Below are positions 25,921 through 35,061 of a stretch of 64,000 bases of DNA, one piece after another. How positions within the stretch are numbered: position 1 is the first letter of the stretch; each line of letters starts with the position of its first letter. The DNA comes from Mesotoga infera (GTDB lineage Bacteria; Thermotogota; Thermotogae; Petrotogales; Kosmotogaceae), in the NCBI RefSeq assembly GCF_900157305.1, contig NZ_LS974202.1, forward strand, positions 1,612,001 to 1,676,000, read 5' to 3'. Made by a program: the position numbers and the translations under genes. The notes under the pieces were generated by a model, which made no database searches, was not told the origin of the DNA, and saw only the letters and a program-made list of their open reading frames with translations.

Positions 25921-26456
25921 ACTGGTATTTGAACTTCGTGAGAGGTTATCCCTTCGTATCGGCCATGATTCAATTCGCCGTTCTCGGTACCCTGGGCGAT
26001 CTTGTCAGTAGGAGACTTTCGGGATCAAAGGAAAGCGCTTCTGTATCGCTCATTCTGACGAAGATGCTGGTATGGGCCGTTCTCTCGATCTTCATAAAGG
26101 TGGCTTTCATAGGTTTCGAAGGGTTCGTAAACACTCTCGGTCTCTACAGGGTTTTGCCGGTAGTCTTCTTCGAAAACGGTTTTCTCAACGCTCTGGCGCG
26201 ATCGTTGGCCATGAACCTTCAATTCGGGGTCTTCCTCGTTCTCTTGCATAGACTACTAGACAACGTGGTTGAACGAAAGAGAAACTGGAAGAAGCTCGAT
26301 TCTGCCTTTCTTTCTCTTCTATGGTTCTGGATACCGGCCCACACGGTCACTTTCATGCTTCCAAAAGATTATCAGATAGGGCTAGCAGCCCTATGGTCAT
26401 TCATGTTAGGTCTTCTTCTATCAACTTTTACGCATTCCAACAGGGAGGTGGAGTAG
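25917..26456 (+). CDS. Small membrane protein in amino-sugar cassette, weakly Mpv17-like
   Basis: 179 residues with about four hydrophobic segments. The C-terminal part has LLWFWIPAHTVTFMLP, then a W and an LLLSTF helix. This is reminiscent of the Mpv17/PMP22 pattern W-x-x-W-P-x(3)-NF-x(3)-P followed by W-x(2)-YLS, but several positions differ. Its ATG overlaps the dehydratase stop (ATGA), so it is translationally coupled to sugar-nucleotide synthesis. It has no glycosyltransferase motif. It could be a flippase accessory or scaffold; this is inference only. Confidence 0.55.
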   Translation: MNWYLNFVRGYPFVSAMIQFAVLGTLGDLVSRRLSGSKESASVSLILTKMLVWAVLSIFIKVAFIGFEGFVNTLGLYRVLPVVFFENGFLNALARSLAMNLQFGVFLVLLHRLLDNVVERKRNWKKLDSAFLSLLWFWIPAHTVTFMLPKDYQIGLAALWSFMLGLLLSTFTHSNREVE

Positions 26457-27620
26457 TTGTTAGTTCCCCTTGCAAGGCCCGATATTACGAAGCGCGAAGT
26501 CGAGGCCATCATCGGTCTTATGGATTCGGGAATCCTGTCTATTGGTCCGAAGGTCGTGGAGTTTGAGAGGATCATCGCTGATTATGTTGGATTGAAATAT
26601 GCGATCGCTGTGAACAGTGGTACGAGCGCTCTACATCTTATAGTAAGATCCGTTGGCCTAGGTAGAGGGAAAGTGATGTTGACCAGCCCCTTCACGTTCG
26701 TCTCTTCTGCGAATGTCGCGATATATGAAGGAGCCATACCGGTCTTCGCCGACATAGACGAAAAAACCTACAATATCTCTCCCGAAACTCTGGATGAAGC
26801 ACTCGAGGAATATTCCAGAAAGGGGCTCGAAACTGAAAAATTGTCTCTAAAAAACTTCTTGCCCGATCTTTTCATGGGCGTTGATATCTTCGGCCATCCG
26901 ATGGATTGGGAAGGGATCGAAGCAGTCTGTCAAAAGTACGCGATCCCGATAGTCGAAGATTCCTGCGAGGCTCTGGGCAGCAGCTATCTCGGTAAGAAAG
27001 CCGGATCCTTCGGCCTAGCCGGTGCCTTCGCTTTCTATCCCAACAAACAGATAACGACCGGCGAGGGCGGCATAATTGTGACGAACGATCCATCAATAAA
27101 CGAACTTTCCAGGAGCATGAGAAACCAGGGGCGCGGTGTTGCCGAGAATTGGCTGGAGCACGTTAGGCTTGGCTACAACTACCGTATGGATGAACTTTCT
27201 GCAGCCCTGGGCATCGAGCAGATGAAAAGGATCGACGAGATACTCAGAAAGCGCAAAGTCGTGGCCGATCGTTACTCCGCTTTACTCTCGAAGATCGGAG
27301 GGATTACCGTCCCCTACCTCGAAGATTACGTGACTTCCATGGGATGGTTCGTGTACGTGATAAGGCTCGATGAAAGGATCGATAGAGATCGATTTATGGA
27401 TCGGCTGAAAGAAAACGGTGTGCAATGTCGCGAGTATTTCAGACCGGTTCATCTTCAGCCCTTTTATGTAGAGGAGTTCGGTTATCGCGAGGGGAGCTTT
27501 CCGGTGACGGAGAGGATTTCAGCGCAAACTGTAGCCATTCCCTTTTTCAGTAACCTCTCTCCCGATGAACAAGAGTACGTCGCACAGGTTGTAGCTAAGG
27601 CCGTCGAAAGGTGTGGATGA
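26457..27620 (+). CDS. DegT/DnrJ/EryC1/StrS sugar aminotransferase
   Basis: 387 residues, fold type I PLP enzyme. The catalytic lysine is K197 in YPNKQITTGEGG. VEDSCEALGSSYLGKKAG, VNSGTSALHL and LGYNYRMDELSAALG are family motifs. It aminates the 4-keto (or 3-keto) sugar nucleotide made by the upstream dehydratase, as PglE, WbpE or ArnB do. Start is TTG 26457 with GGGAGGTGG upstream, immediately after the previous stop. Confidence 0.93.
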   Translation: MLVPLARPDITKREVEAIIGLMDSGILSIGPKVVEFERIIADYVGLKYAIAVNSGTSALHLIVRSVGLGRGKVMLTSPFTFVSSANVAIYEGAIPVFADIDEKTYNISPETLDEALEEYSRKGLETEKLSLKNFLPDLFMGVDIFGHPMDWEGIEAVCQKYAIPIVEDSCEALGSSYLGKKAGSFGLAGAFAFYPNKQITTGEGGIIVTNDPSINELSRSMRNQGRGVAENWLEHVRLGYNYRMDELSAALGIEQMKRIDEILRKRKVVADRYSALLSKIGGITVPYLEDYVTSMGWFVYVIRLDERIDRDRFMDRLKENGVQCREYFRPVHLQPFYVEEFGYREGSFPVTERISAQTVAIPFFSNLSPDEQEYVAQVVAKAVERCG

Positions 27621-28513
27621 TGGAAATACTCATGGCCTTCGGTCTGTCTCTGGTTTTCAACTATGTACTCAAAGTTCTCGGAATGAAACTCGGTTTCGTC
27701 GATAAGCCCGCCGGAACGCTAAAACCTCACGAAAAGCCGATACCTTATCTCGGCGGCACGGCGATACTTCTGTCGATCTCACCATGGTTCCTTAACTATC
27801 CAGAGTACTTCTTTCCTTTTATCGTTATGTGGATTGTAGGTTTTATAGATGACAAAAGGGGACTCTCGCCTAAAGTAAGGCTTTTCATAGAGCTGGCCGG
27901 CGGTTTTTCGATATCCTACATAATCTTCGGCTATTCCTTCTTCGATTCGGCAATACTCGCCTTCGTTTTTACCATGGCGGTAAACGCTTACAACATGGTT
28001 GACGGTCTGGACGGTATATGTGCGGGAAATACAATAATTTTTTCAGTTTTCGCCTTCATGGCCGGTTTTTCCCCCGACATATCGCTGGCCGTAGCCGGCG
28101 CCTTTGCCGGTTATCTATTGTATAACTTCCCTCCCGCGAAGGTTTTCATGGGAGATCAAGGGTCGTATCTGGCCGGAACTTTTGTGGGATTGCTTCTGCT
28201 AGAGAGCTGGGAAAGCCAGAATTTCGTCAGAATCGCCGCCTTCTGCTGGCCGGTCTTACTGGATCTCTTCGTAGGTTTCGTTAGACGTTCCCTGGCAGGG
28301 AAATCACCCCTGAAAGGAGACAGAGACCATTATTACGACAAGATCTTCGCGATCACCGGTAAAAAAAAGAGAGCTACGTTTTTTATAACCTCTTCGATAG
28401 CCCTCTTTTATGCTTTGGTAGGCCTTCTGCTACCGGTTACCGCGATTCCCTTCGTTCTCATTATTTCATCGGTAGTGCAGGTCTTTCTTCTCAAATCGCT
28501 ACGCCTTACTTGA
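27617..28513 (+). CDS. WecA/MraY/TagO-like polyprenyl-phosphate sugar-1-P transferase
   Basis: About 298 residues with some ten membrane segments. Catalytic landmarks: GFIDDKRGLSPK (aspartate pair), AYNMVDGLDGICAG, VFMGDQGSYLAG and a cytoplasmic GDRDHYYDK histidine loop. It moves a sugar-1-phosphate from a UDP-sugar to undecaprenyl phosphate, starting a surface polysaccharide repeat. ATG 27617 overlaps the aminotransferase stop (ATGA); ATG 27620 is equally possible. Its stop overlaps the convergent corA stop by 8 bases. Confidence 0.9.
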   Translation: MMEILMAFGLSLVFNYVLKVLGMKLGFVDKPAGTLKPHEKPIPYLGGTAILLSISPWFLNYPEYFFPFIVMWIVGFIDDKRGLSPKVRLFIELAGGFSISYIIFGYSFFDSAILAFVFTMAVNAYNMVDGLDGICAGNTIIFSVFAFMAGFSPDISLAVAGAFAGYLLYNFPPAKVFMGDQGSYLAGTFVGLLLLESWESQNFVRIAAFCWPVLLDLFVGFVRRSLAGKSPLKGDRDHYYDKIFAITGKKKRATFFITSSIALFYALVGLLLPVTAIPFVLIISSVVQVFLLKSLRLT

Positions 28514-29438
28514 ACCACCTTATCTTGAAAAGGATGAATCCGACGATAACGGCTGCCAGACCGGAAAGTCCCATCGACCAGTAGAAGATACTCGGACTGT
28601 CCATGAAGGGGAGAGCTACGTTCATTCCATAGATCGAAGCGACAAGTGTAGGAATCTGCAGCGCGAGAGTCACAATGGTGAGTATCTTCATAACGACGTT
28701 CAGGTTGTTCGATATTACCGAAGCGAAAGCGTCCATCATGCCGGTCAGTATATCGCTGTAGATGTTAGCCATTTCTATGGCCTGTCTGTTCTCGATAGAT
28801 ATGTCCTCGAAGAGTTCCTCGTCTTCTTCGTATAGAGTCAATATGTGGGCTCTTTTCAGCTTCTCGTACATCAGTTCGTTCGATCTCAGAGATGTTGTGA
28901 AGAAGACCAGAGATTTTTCGAGGTTCAGCATGGCCACCAGCTCCTTGTTTCTTGTAGAGCGGTGTAGCTCCGACTCTATCTCGTTTGAAAGCCGTCGGAT
29001 CTCTTTGAGATACCTCAGGTAATAAACCGTTCCCCTGTCGAAGATTCTCAGCAGGAGTCTGTTGCGTTTTTTTGTGGAAACGTCCCTGACACGCCCTTCG
29101 ATGAGATCTTCGAGGATAGCGCTTTTAAAACCGCTGATGGTGACGAAATAACCCGACTTCATGGCTATGCCAAGAGTCATGGTCTTATATGGAACGGCCT
29201 TGTCTTCACCGTCGAAATAAGGGAGTTTGGTGATGATATATACGAGGTCCTCATCCTGCTCGAACCTGGCCCTCTCTTCCTGGTCGAGCGAGTCGTACAC
29301 AAAATCTTCTTCCACACCCATTTCCTTGAGAAAGGATATATCTTCACTGTCCGGAGAAGTGATGTTTATCCAGCAGCCCTCCACGGGTGTATCGATAGAC
29401 TTCAACTTACCGTATTCAGATAACAGCATCTCTCGCAC
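28506..29438 (-). CDS. CorA-family divalent cation transporter
   Basis: 310 residues: large cytoplasmic N-domain with a long helical region (about 120-240) and two C-terminal membrane helices. The selectivity motif is YGMNVALPF near residue 274, at the end of the first helix. It should form the pentameric Mg2+/Co2+ channel type. GTG 29438 has GGAGG 8 bases upstream. Monocistronic as far as visible. Confidence 0.88.
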   Translation of the reverse strand: MREMLLSEYGKLKSIDTPVEGCWINITSPDSEDISFLKEMGVEEDFVYDSLDQEERARFEQDEDLVYIITKLPYFDGEDKAVPYKTMTLGIAMKSGYFVTISGFKSAILEDLIEGRVRDVSTKKRNRLLLRIFDRGTVYYLRYLKEIRRLSNEIESELHRSTRNKELVAMLNLEKSLVFFTTSLRSNELMYEKLKRAHILTLYEEDEELFEDISIENRQAIEMANIYSDILTGMMDAFASVISNNLNVVMKILTIVTLALQIPTLVASIYGMNVALPFMDSPSIFYWSMGLSGLAAVIVGFILFKIRWFK

Positions 29439-29511
29439 ATCGATTACCTCCTTCTTGTTATTAAGTCATTAAGTCAAGGAATGGTTTTCCCGTCCCGAGA
29501 AGGAGGTCTCA

Positions 29512-29619
29512 ATGGACGAGAAAGATCAAGGTGGCGGTTCACTCTCACTACTGTATAATTCCATGTATTTCACCTCCAGCTTCAGAATTATAGCATGTAG
29601 AATAACAGGCAGACCTTGA
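29512..29619 (+). CDS. Possible 35-residue small protein with strong ribosome site
   Basis: ATG 29512 follows AGAAGGAGGT at 4-base spacing, as good a Shine-Dalgarno as any in the window. The frame runs to TGA at 29617-29619. The peptide begins MDEKDQGGGSLSLLY and ends ITGRP, with no recognisable domain. No clear plus-strand promoter or terminator flanks it, so it may be a real small gene, a leader, or chance. Confidence 0.3.
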   Translation: MDEKDQGGGSLSLLYNSMYFTSSFRIIACRITGRP

Positions 29620-29728
29620 GGGTTTGAAAAACACGTCTGAAGTGTTACGCGCTTAGAACTTTACTTCTACCGTCCAGATGTTTTGCTACTTCCGACCGGA
29701 CAGGTTACAATTGATTATGAAGGAGTTG

Positions 29729-30790
29729 ATGAAATTGATGAAAGCGAGGAGATTCCTGGTTACGTTGATTTCAATGATCGCCGGTCTTTCTTTTGGCGTT
29801 TATCTCAGCGATGCCACCGGCGAGCAGATCACCATTACATGGTTCACCGAAGAGCCTTCTGATTCCTATCTGATCGTCTATGACGGATCTAACGAGTGGA
29901 TACATTCCGAGACTGAAGTGACACTTCACAGGTTCCGAGTTTCCGGCCTGAGACCGGGCACGAGTTATGCCTACAGTGTGAAGAGTATGCGGGGAGACAA
30001 ACTCGTGTACAGAGGCGGTGGGGTGTTGACGACTTCGCCTCAGAGGAACTCTCCTTTTAGATTCGCAGCCTATGGCGATAGCAGAAGCGATCCCGAAGTT
30101 CATAAGGCTGTAACGGCAGCCATAGCCGCAGAGAACGCTTCACTGGTTATAAATACCGGGGATCTCGTTTCCAGCGATGATGATATGGAAGGCTGGAAGG
30201 ACTTCATGAAGGCTGTGGAAAGCCTCTCCAACAGTGTATATTACAGCACCATAGGAAATCACGAAAGCGATGCGGTCAATTACCTGAGGTTCTTCGCATA
30301 TCCTGGAAATGAGCGTTACTATAGCTTCTGGTACGGTGATATCTTCTTTGTCTGTTTGAACACGAATGAATCCTTCGACAAGTATTCACAGCAATACATC
30401 TGGTTTCTCACAGAGCTCGAAAAAGCAGCCGTTCTAAATCCTGCCTTCACAATCGTCTTTTTCCACCACCCTCCTTACAGCTTTGGGCCGCACGGCGATC
30501 ACTTTTATGTGAAAGAGTACCTGGTTCCCGTCTTCGAAAGCTACGGAGTCGATATAGTTCTAAACGGTCACGATCATGGCTATCAGAGAATGGAGAAAAA
30601 CGGAGTGAACTACATAATAACGGCCGGCGGTGGTGCACCTCTCTATGAGATCCTTCCCGGGCCGGGATTGAAGGCTTACGGCCAATCTCACCATTACGTT
30701 CTCTTCGAATACACCCTCGACGGTATCTCCATCCAGGCCAAATCACCTCAGGGAGAGATCATCGACAGCATCTTTATCAGGAAACATTAA
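29729..30790 (+). CDS. Secreted metallophosphoesterase with N-terminal fibronectin III-like domain
   Basis: About 353 residues. Signal peptide (MKARRFLVTLISMIAGLSFG) then an FN3-like purple-acid-phosphatase N-domain (about 25-110: QITITWFTEEPSDS, FRVSGLRPGTSYAYSV). The calcineurin-like catalytic domain follows: AAYGDSRSDPEVH, INTGDLVSSDDD, STIGNHES, VFFHHPPYS and LNGHDHGYQRM supply the metal ligands. It is a periplasmic or extracellular phosphatase/phosphodiesterase. AAGGAG lies upstream, with ATG 29729, TTG 29735 and ATG 29738 as candidate starts. It stands directly before the pst operon, which fits a phosphate-scavenging role. Confidence 0.85.
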   Translation: MKLMKARRFLVTLISMIAGLSFGVYLSDATGEQITITWFTEEPSDSYLIVYDGSNEWIHSETEVTLHRFRVSGLRPGTSYAYSVKSMRGDKLVYRGGGVLTTSPQRNSPFRFAAYGDSRSDPEVHKAVTAAIAAENASLVINTGDLVSSDDDMEGWKDFMKAVESLSNSVYYSTIGNHESDAVNYLRFFAYPGNERYYSFWYGDIFFVCLNTNESFDKYSQQYIWFLTELEKAAVLNPAFTIVFFHHPPYSFGPHGDHFYVKEYLVPVFESYGVDIVLNGHDHGYQRMEKNGVNYIITAGGGAPLYEILPGPGLKAYGQSHHYVLFEYTLDGISIQAKSPQGEIIDSIFIRKH

Positions 30791-30977
30791 CCGGGTGTTT
30801 TGACAGTTCAATTCGGTCAACATTTTTAACACCGGCATAATTCAGACCGTTTTGATCGACGAACCCTGCCATCGGTGTGGGCGACGCAGGTAATACTTAG
30901 ACAAACTTGGCGCGACAACATAGAGCGATTGGCGACATTTTTTTCTGATCGTTTCTGAAACTGGCTTTTCGAGTGAT

Positions 30978-31027
30978 CCGGTCGTTAATACTCGACTAAA
31001 ACTCAAATAATGCTCCCGGAGTATAAA
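30978..31027 (+). promoter_or_regulatory. Candidate Pho-box promoter of the pst operon
   Basis: Three tandem 11-base units end in TAA: CCGGTCGTTAA (30978-30988), TACTCGACTAA and AACTCAAATAA (to 31010). The last two match at 8 of 11 positions. TATAAA follows at 31022-31027 after 11 bases, and there is no good -35. Activator repeats replacing the -35 just upstream of -10 is the layout of PhoB-dependent promoters. pstS starts 34 bases further on. Confidence 0.4.
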
Positions 31028-31060
31028 CGTATTGTCGAAAAACTTCGGGAGGTGCAAGAG

Positions 31061-31888
31061 ATGAAAAAGACAATTGCAACGATTGTTCTGACGACTCTTT
31101 CGGTTGTGCTGGTATTGGGTTCAACACTAGTTATAAAAGGTTCCAACACAGTCTATCCAGTCGCCCAGCTCTGGGCAGAAGGTTTCAAGGCTCTCAACCC
31201 AGACGTTGAAATCTCTATCGAAGGAGCCGGTTCATCCACAGGAATTAAGGCTCTTTTCAACGGCCAGACAGATATCGCCAACTCCAGCAGGTGGATCAAA
31301 CCTTCGGAAATCGAACAGATGAACAGAGACGGGAAGTACTTCGTTCCCTATATCGTTGCCTACGACGGCATAGCCATAATCGTTAACAGATCCCTTGCAA
31401 TTGAAAACATAACGCTTCAGCAGCTCTACGATATCTACTCTGGTAAGGTGACTACCTGGAACCAGATAGATTCGTCACTTCCAAAGGCAAGAATCGTTCC
31501 GTTCTCAAGGGATAACGCTTCCGGAACTTTCGAATACTTCGTGGAGCATGTCATGAAAGGAGACAAACTTGCGCCGCAGGTTCAACAACTCGCTTCCACC
31601 AGCGCCGAGGTTGAACAAATAGTTCAGAACATATACGCGATCGGCTACATCGGCATGGGTTATATTACTGGAGAAGTCAAGGCGCTAACCGTCGAAGGAA
31701 TCGAACCGACTGTTGCAAATGTCAACGCCGGTATATACCCGATATCCAGACCCCTATTCATGTTCGTGGACGCCACTAACGGACTCCCCACGGGAACTGT
31801 GGCCGATTTTCTGAGATACGCTCTCTCGCCGGAGGGTCAGGCAGCCGTTCTCACGGTTGGTTACGTAAACGCATATGGCACGAAATAA
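31061..31888 (+). CDS. pstS: Phosphate ABC transporter substrate-binding protein
   Basis: 275 residues, signal peptide at 1-21. The mature protein begins LVIKGSNTVYPVAQLW; phosphate-binding loops are GAGSSTGIKALFNGQTDIANSSR and PFSRDNASGTFEYF (in parts), with YDGIAIIVN between. It captures orthophosphate outside the membrane for PstCA. ATG 31061 has GGGAGGTG upstream; the frame extends to 31010 but is leader there. First gene of pstSCAB-phoU-phoB-kinase. Confidence 0.95.
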   Translation: MKKTIATIVLTTLSVVLVLGSTLVIKGSNTVYPVAQLWAEGFKALNPDVEISIEGAGSSTGIKALFNGQTDIANSSRWIKPSEIEQMNRDGKYFVPYIVAYDGIAIIVNRSLAIENITLQQLYDIYSGKVTTWNQIDSSLPKARIVPFSRDNASGTFEYFVEHVMKGDKLAPQVQQLASTSAEVEQIVQNIYAIGYIGMGYITGEVKALTVEGIEPTVANVNAGIYPISRPLFMFVDATNGLPTGTVADFLRYALSPEGQAAVLTVGYVNAYGTK

Positions 31889-31904
31889 GATTGGATGAGA
31901 CCGG

Positions 31905-32780
31905 TTGAGAAGAAAGAAAGTTGAACTATCGGCGAAGGTTTTAGTGACCTTCGCCGCTTTGCTGACATCTATTATAGTCTTTGGGATCTTTTACTTCCTT
32001 GTATCCGATGGGGTGCGCGTATTTGGAAAAATATCGCTAAAAGACTTCTTTCTCAGCACCCGCTGGTACCCAACTTACGAAGATGCCGAGTTTGGAATTC
32101 TCGCCTTGCTCGCCGGTACTCTGAGCGTTACGGGATTAACCCTGGCTGTGGCGATTCCCATGGGTTTTATCTGTGCGATCTTTCTGGCCGAGTTCAGCGG
32201 CAAGAAAAGCCACGATGCTATCAAATATATCTTCGAACTCATGGCTGGTATCCCGTCGGTTGTACTGGGGAGTTTCGGTCTCAAGTACGTTTCCAGATGG
32301 TTGATGGAGCACTTCCCACTCCAAATATGGACCGGGCTGAACGTCATGAACGCCTCATTAATGCTTTCTGTCCTCGCGATGCCGTATTTTGTTACTCTCA
32401 TGGAAGATGCCCTGAGAGCCGTTCCGATTGATCAGAAAGAGGCTTCGCTCGCTCTGGGTGCGAACATGACTGGCACAATTTTCAGGATACTCTTGCCTCA
32501 GGCAAGGAGCGGCATACTGAATGCGATCATACTTGGAACCAACAGAGTGATCGGTGAGACCATGGTAGTTCTCATGATTGCAGGAGGAGCTACTATGATT
32601 CCCAGTTCGATCTTTGACCCGGTCAGGCCACTAACCTCGGCAATTGCCGGGGAAATGGGAGAAGTCGAGTTGGGAAGCACACATTATTTTGCCCTTTTCA
32701 TGATCGGCGTAGTACTTATGGTGATTTCGACTGTTTTCACTCTGATAGCCATGAAGTTAAAAAGGAGTAAAGAAAAATGA
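31905..32780 (+). CDS. pstC: Phosphate ABC transporter permease PstC
   Basis: 291 residues, six membrane segments. PstC features visible: FFLSTRWYPTYEDAEFGIL after helix 1, ELMAGIPSVVLGSFGLKY and the ATPase-contact loop [23 protein letters not shown] 31905 is the apparent start, 16 bases after pstS. Its end overlaps pstA by 4 bases (ATGA). Confidence 0.93.
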   Translation: MRRKKVELSAKVLVTFAALLTSIIVFGIFYFLVSDGVRVFGKISLKDFFLSTRWYPTYEDAEFGILALLAGTLSVTGLTLAVAIPMGFICAIFLAEFSGKKSHDAIKYIFELMAGIPSVVLGSFGLKYVSRWLMEHFPLQIWTGLNVMNASLMLSVLAMPYFVTLMEDALRAVPIDQKEASLALGANMTGTIFRILLPQARSGILNAIILGTNRVIGETMVVLMIAGGATMIPSSIFDPVRPLTSAIAGEMGEVELGSTHYFALFMIGVVLMVISTVFTLIAMKLKRSKEK

Positions 32781-33613
32781 ATGTAGACGCGATCGTGAAG
32801 ATAATCTTCGCCATCGTTTCATACGCTTTGATCGGCCTTATGCTTGCTTTGATAGGCTTTCTAATTATCAATGGTCTGGATGATATAAGCTGGGAGTTTT
32901 TAACGACATTTCCAAGCAACTCGATGACTGAAGGCGGAGTATGGCCTGCAATAGTTGGAACGGTTTACTTCGTGACGGTGGCTTTGTTGTTCTCGATACC
33001 CGTTGGAATACTGGCAGCCATTTATCTGAGCGAATACAGCAAAGACACAGCCTTCAGAAGACTTATTCTCGCCGCTAACAACATTCTTTCCGGGATCCCC
33101 TCAGTTGTCTTCGGCCTGTTTGGCCTATCACTCTTCTCGATCACTTTCGGGTTCGGAACGTCTGTTCTAGCCGGAGGATTGACACTGGGTATAATGTCTC
33201 TTCCATACATAATATCCAACACGCACGAGAGCCTTATTGCCATTCCAGAGTCATATAGAGAAGCGTCTCTCGCGTTGGGCGCCAACAAGGCCGAGACGAC
33301 TTTCAGAATAGTTTTGCCGGCTTCTTTCTCTCGAATTTTGACAGGGGTTATCATAGCGACTGGAAGAATAATAGGAGAGACGGCACCTATACTTTTCACC
33401 GGTGCGGCCTTCTATATAACCAGGAATCCCACTGGTCCCTTCGAACCGGCGATGGCCTTACCGACGCATATATTCGTTCTTTCGGCCGTGTATCCCGATA
33501 ATGTTACTCCCAAACTCGAAGGCAGCATATCTCTCCTCTTGATCATAGTGGTGGTTCTCTTCTTACTCGTCGCCATCAGACGGAAAAAAGAAATGAAGAA
33601 ACTGGAGGTGTGA
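32777..33613 (+). CDS. pstA: Phosphate ABC transporter permease PstA
   Basis: 278 residues, six membrane segments. [30 protein letters not shown], the EAA loop [20 protein letters not shown] and [16 protein letters not shown] are typical of PstA. Coupled to pstC by a 4-base overlap. Together they form the phosphate channel in the inner membrane. Confidence 0.93.
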   Translation: MNVDAIVKIIFAIVSYALIGLMLALIGFLIINGLDDISWEFLTTFPSNSMTEGGVWPAIVGTVYFVTVALLFSIPVGILAAIYLSEYSKDTAFRRLILAANNILSGIPSVVFGLFGLSLFSITFGFGTSVLAGGLTLGIMSLPYIISNTHESLIAIPESYREASLALGANKAETTFRIVLPASFSRILTGVIIATGRIIGETAPILFTGAAFYITRNPTGPFEPAMALPTHIFVLSAVYPDNVTPKLEGSISLLLIIVVVLFLLVAIRRKKEMKKLEV

Positions 33614-33615
33614 GT

Positions 33616-34368
33616 GTGGAAGATACGATCTTCGCAATAGATAAATTGAACGTCTTTTACGGTGAAAAGCATGCGTTGAAAGACGTGACATGTAAAATAT
33701 CCCGAAGGAAGGTGACGGCTGTCGTTGGTCCTTCCGGTTGCGGTAAATCGACCTTTCTCAGAACATTGAACAGGATGAATGATTTGATCGCTTCTTATAG
33801 GCATACCGGCTCCATAAAACTTCTGGGCAAAGAAACGCTAACAATGGACCCGGTCACTTTGAGAAAACAGGTGGGCATGGTCTTTCAAAAGCCCAATCCC
33901 TTTCCCAAAAGCATACAGGATAATGTAACGTATGGGCCAAGAGTACACGGCGTGAAGAACCGTCAGAGATTGAAAGAGATAACCGAGCGTTCCCTCAAAC
34001 AGGCGGCGCTCTGGGATGAAGTGAAGGACGAGTTGAAAAAGAACGCGCTGAACCTCTCCGGTGGACAGCAACAGAGACTCTGCATTGCAAGGGCGCTATC
34101 GGTAGAACCGGAAGTCCTGCTGCTTGACGAGCCTACCAGCGCTCTGGATCCCATCGCAACGCAGAAGATAGAAAAACTTATCGAAGAACTCTCTGAAAGG
34201 TATACTATAATAATAGTTACCCACAATTTGCAGCAGGCTCTGAGGATTTCTGATTACTTGATGTTCTTCTATGTTGGTGAACTGGTCGAGTTCGATGCGA
34301 CCGAGAAGATAACTACTAACCCGTCAGATCCGAGAACCAGCGACTATTTGAGGGGTATTTTCAGCTAA
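33616..34368 (+). CDS. pstB: Phosphate ABC transporter ATPase PstB
   Basis: 250 residues. [15 protein letters not shown], Walker [31 protein letters not shown] (a PstB hallmark), signature LSGGQQQR, Walker [14 protein letters not shown] and switch THNLQQALR are all present. GTG 33616 lies 7 bases after GGAGG; an in-frame GTG at 33610 overlaps the pstA stop. Confidence 0.95.
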   Translation: MEDTIFAIDKLNVFYGEKHALKDVTCKISRRKVTAVVGPSGCGKSTFLRTLNRMNDLIASYRHTGSIKLLGKETLTMDPVTLRKQVGMVFQKPNPFPKSIQDNVTYGPRVHGVKNRQRLKEITERSLKQAALWDEVKDELKKNALNLSGGQQQRLCIARALSVEPEVLLLDEPTSALDPIATQKIEKLIEELSERYTIIIVTHNLQQALRISDYLMFFYVGELVEFDATEKITTNPSDPRTSDYLRGIFS

Positions 34369-34383
34369 CGGGGAGTGGTAAGC

Positions 34384-35061
34384 ATGACTCAAGAAAGGCA
34401 GCATCACCTTGAAGCGGGTTTCAACAGGTTGAAATCGATGCTCTCTGATATGATAGAGAACGTCAGATCCAGCCTTGTAAAGGCGATAGACGCTTTAGAC
34501 AGACTCGACGGAGACTCTGCCAAGGCGGTTATAGATGGTGATCAGATCATAGATGATCTGCAACGCAAAATGGACCTGGAGATATGTAACTATATAGGAA
34601 GATTCCAGCCTCTGGCCGAAGATCTGAGGTATGTCCTAACTATGATGAAGCTCGCTACCGATCTAGAGAGAATAGGAGATCTGGCCGTAAATATCGCCGA
34701 AGTTGCCGTGAGGTACGAAAACCAGACGCTGGTGAAGCCTTTGATCCATATCAAGAAGATGACCGCCGTAGTAGAGAATATGCTCGATGAGATTATCAGG
34801 GCTTATTACAACAGAGATATCGAAGTTACCAGAAAAGTCTGGAGCGATGACGCCAAGGTCGATGAATACTATGTTTACATAAAACGCGAAGTTCGCGATA
34901 AACTGGTAAATATGACCGATCCAAAAGCCATAGCCCAATTGCTGGATCTTTTGCTCGTTGCCAGGTTTCTCGAAAGGGCTGGCGATCATGCTACCAATAT
35001 CGCCGAGGAGATCTACTATATCGCGAAAGGCGCCAATCTCAAGGAGGAAATGCGACGTTGA
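34384..35061 (+). CDS. phoU: Phosphate signalling protein PhoU
   Basis: 225 residues forming two repeated three-helix bundles. Each repeat carries an acidic E/DxxxD metal-cluster motif: KLATDLERIGDLAVNIAE in the first and ARFLERAGDHATNIAEEI in the second. PhoU dampens Pst transport and represses the kinase when phosphate is plentiful. ATG 34384 follows GGGGAGTGG; stop overlaps the response regulator start. Confidence 0.94.
   Translation: MTQERQHHLEAGFNRLKSMLSDMIENVRSSLVKAIDALDRLDGDSAKAVIDGDQIIDDLQRKMDLEICNYIGRFQPLAEDLRYVLTMMKLATDLERIGDLAVNIAEVAVRYENQTLVKPLIHIKKMTAVVENMLDEIIRAYYNRDIEVTRKVWSDDAKVDEYYVYIKREVRDKLVNMTDPKAIAQLLDLLLVARFLERAGDHATNIAEEIYYIAKGANLKEEMRR

Noticed and set aside
30791-30835. 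Inverted repeat CCGGGTGTT...AACACCGG after the phosphoesterase gene as a terminator
   Set aside because: The stem has an asymmetric bulge and no following T run on either strand; could still be structural, but support is too thin.
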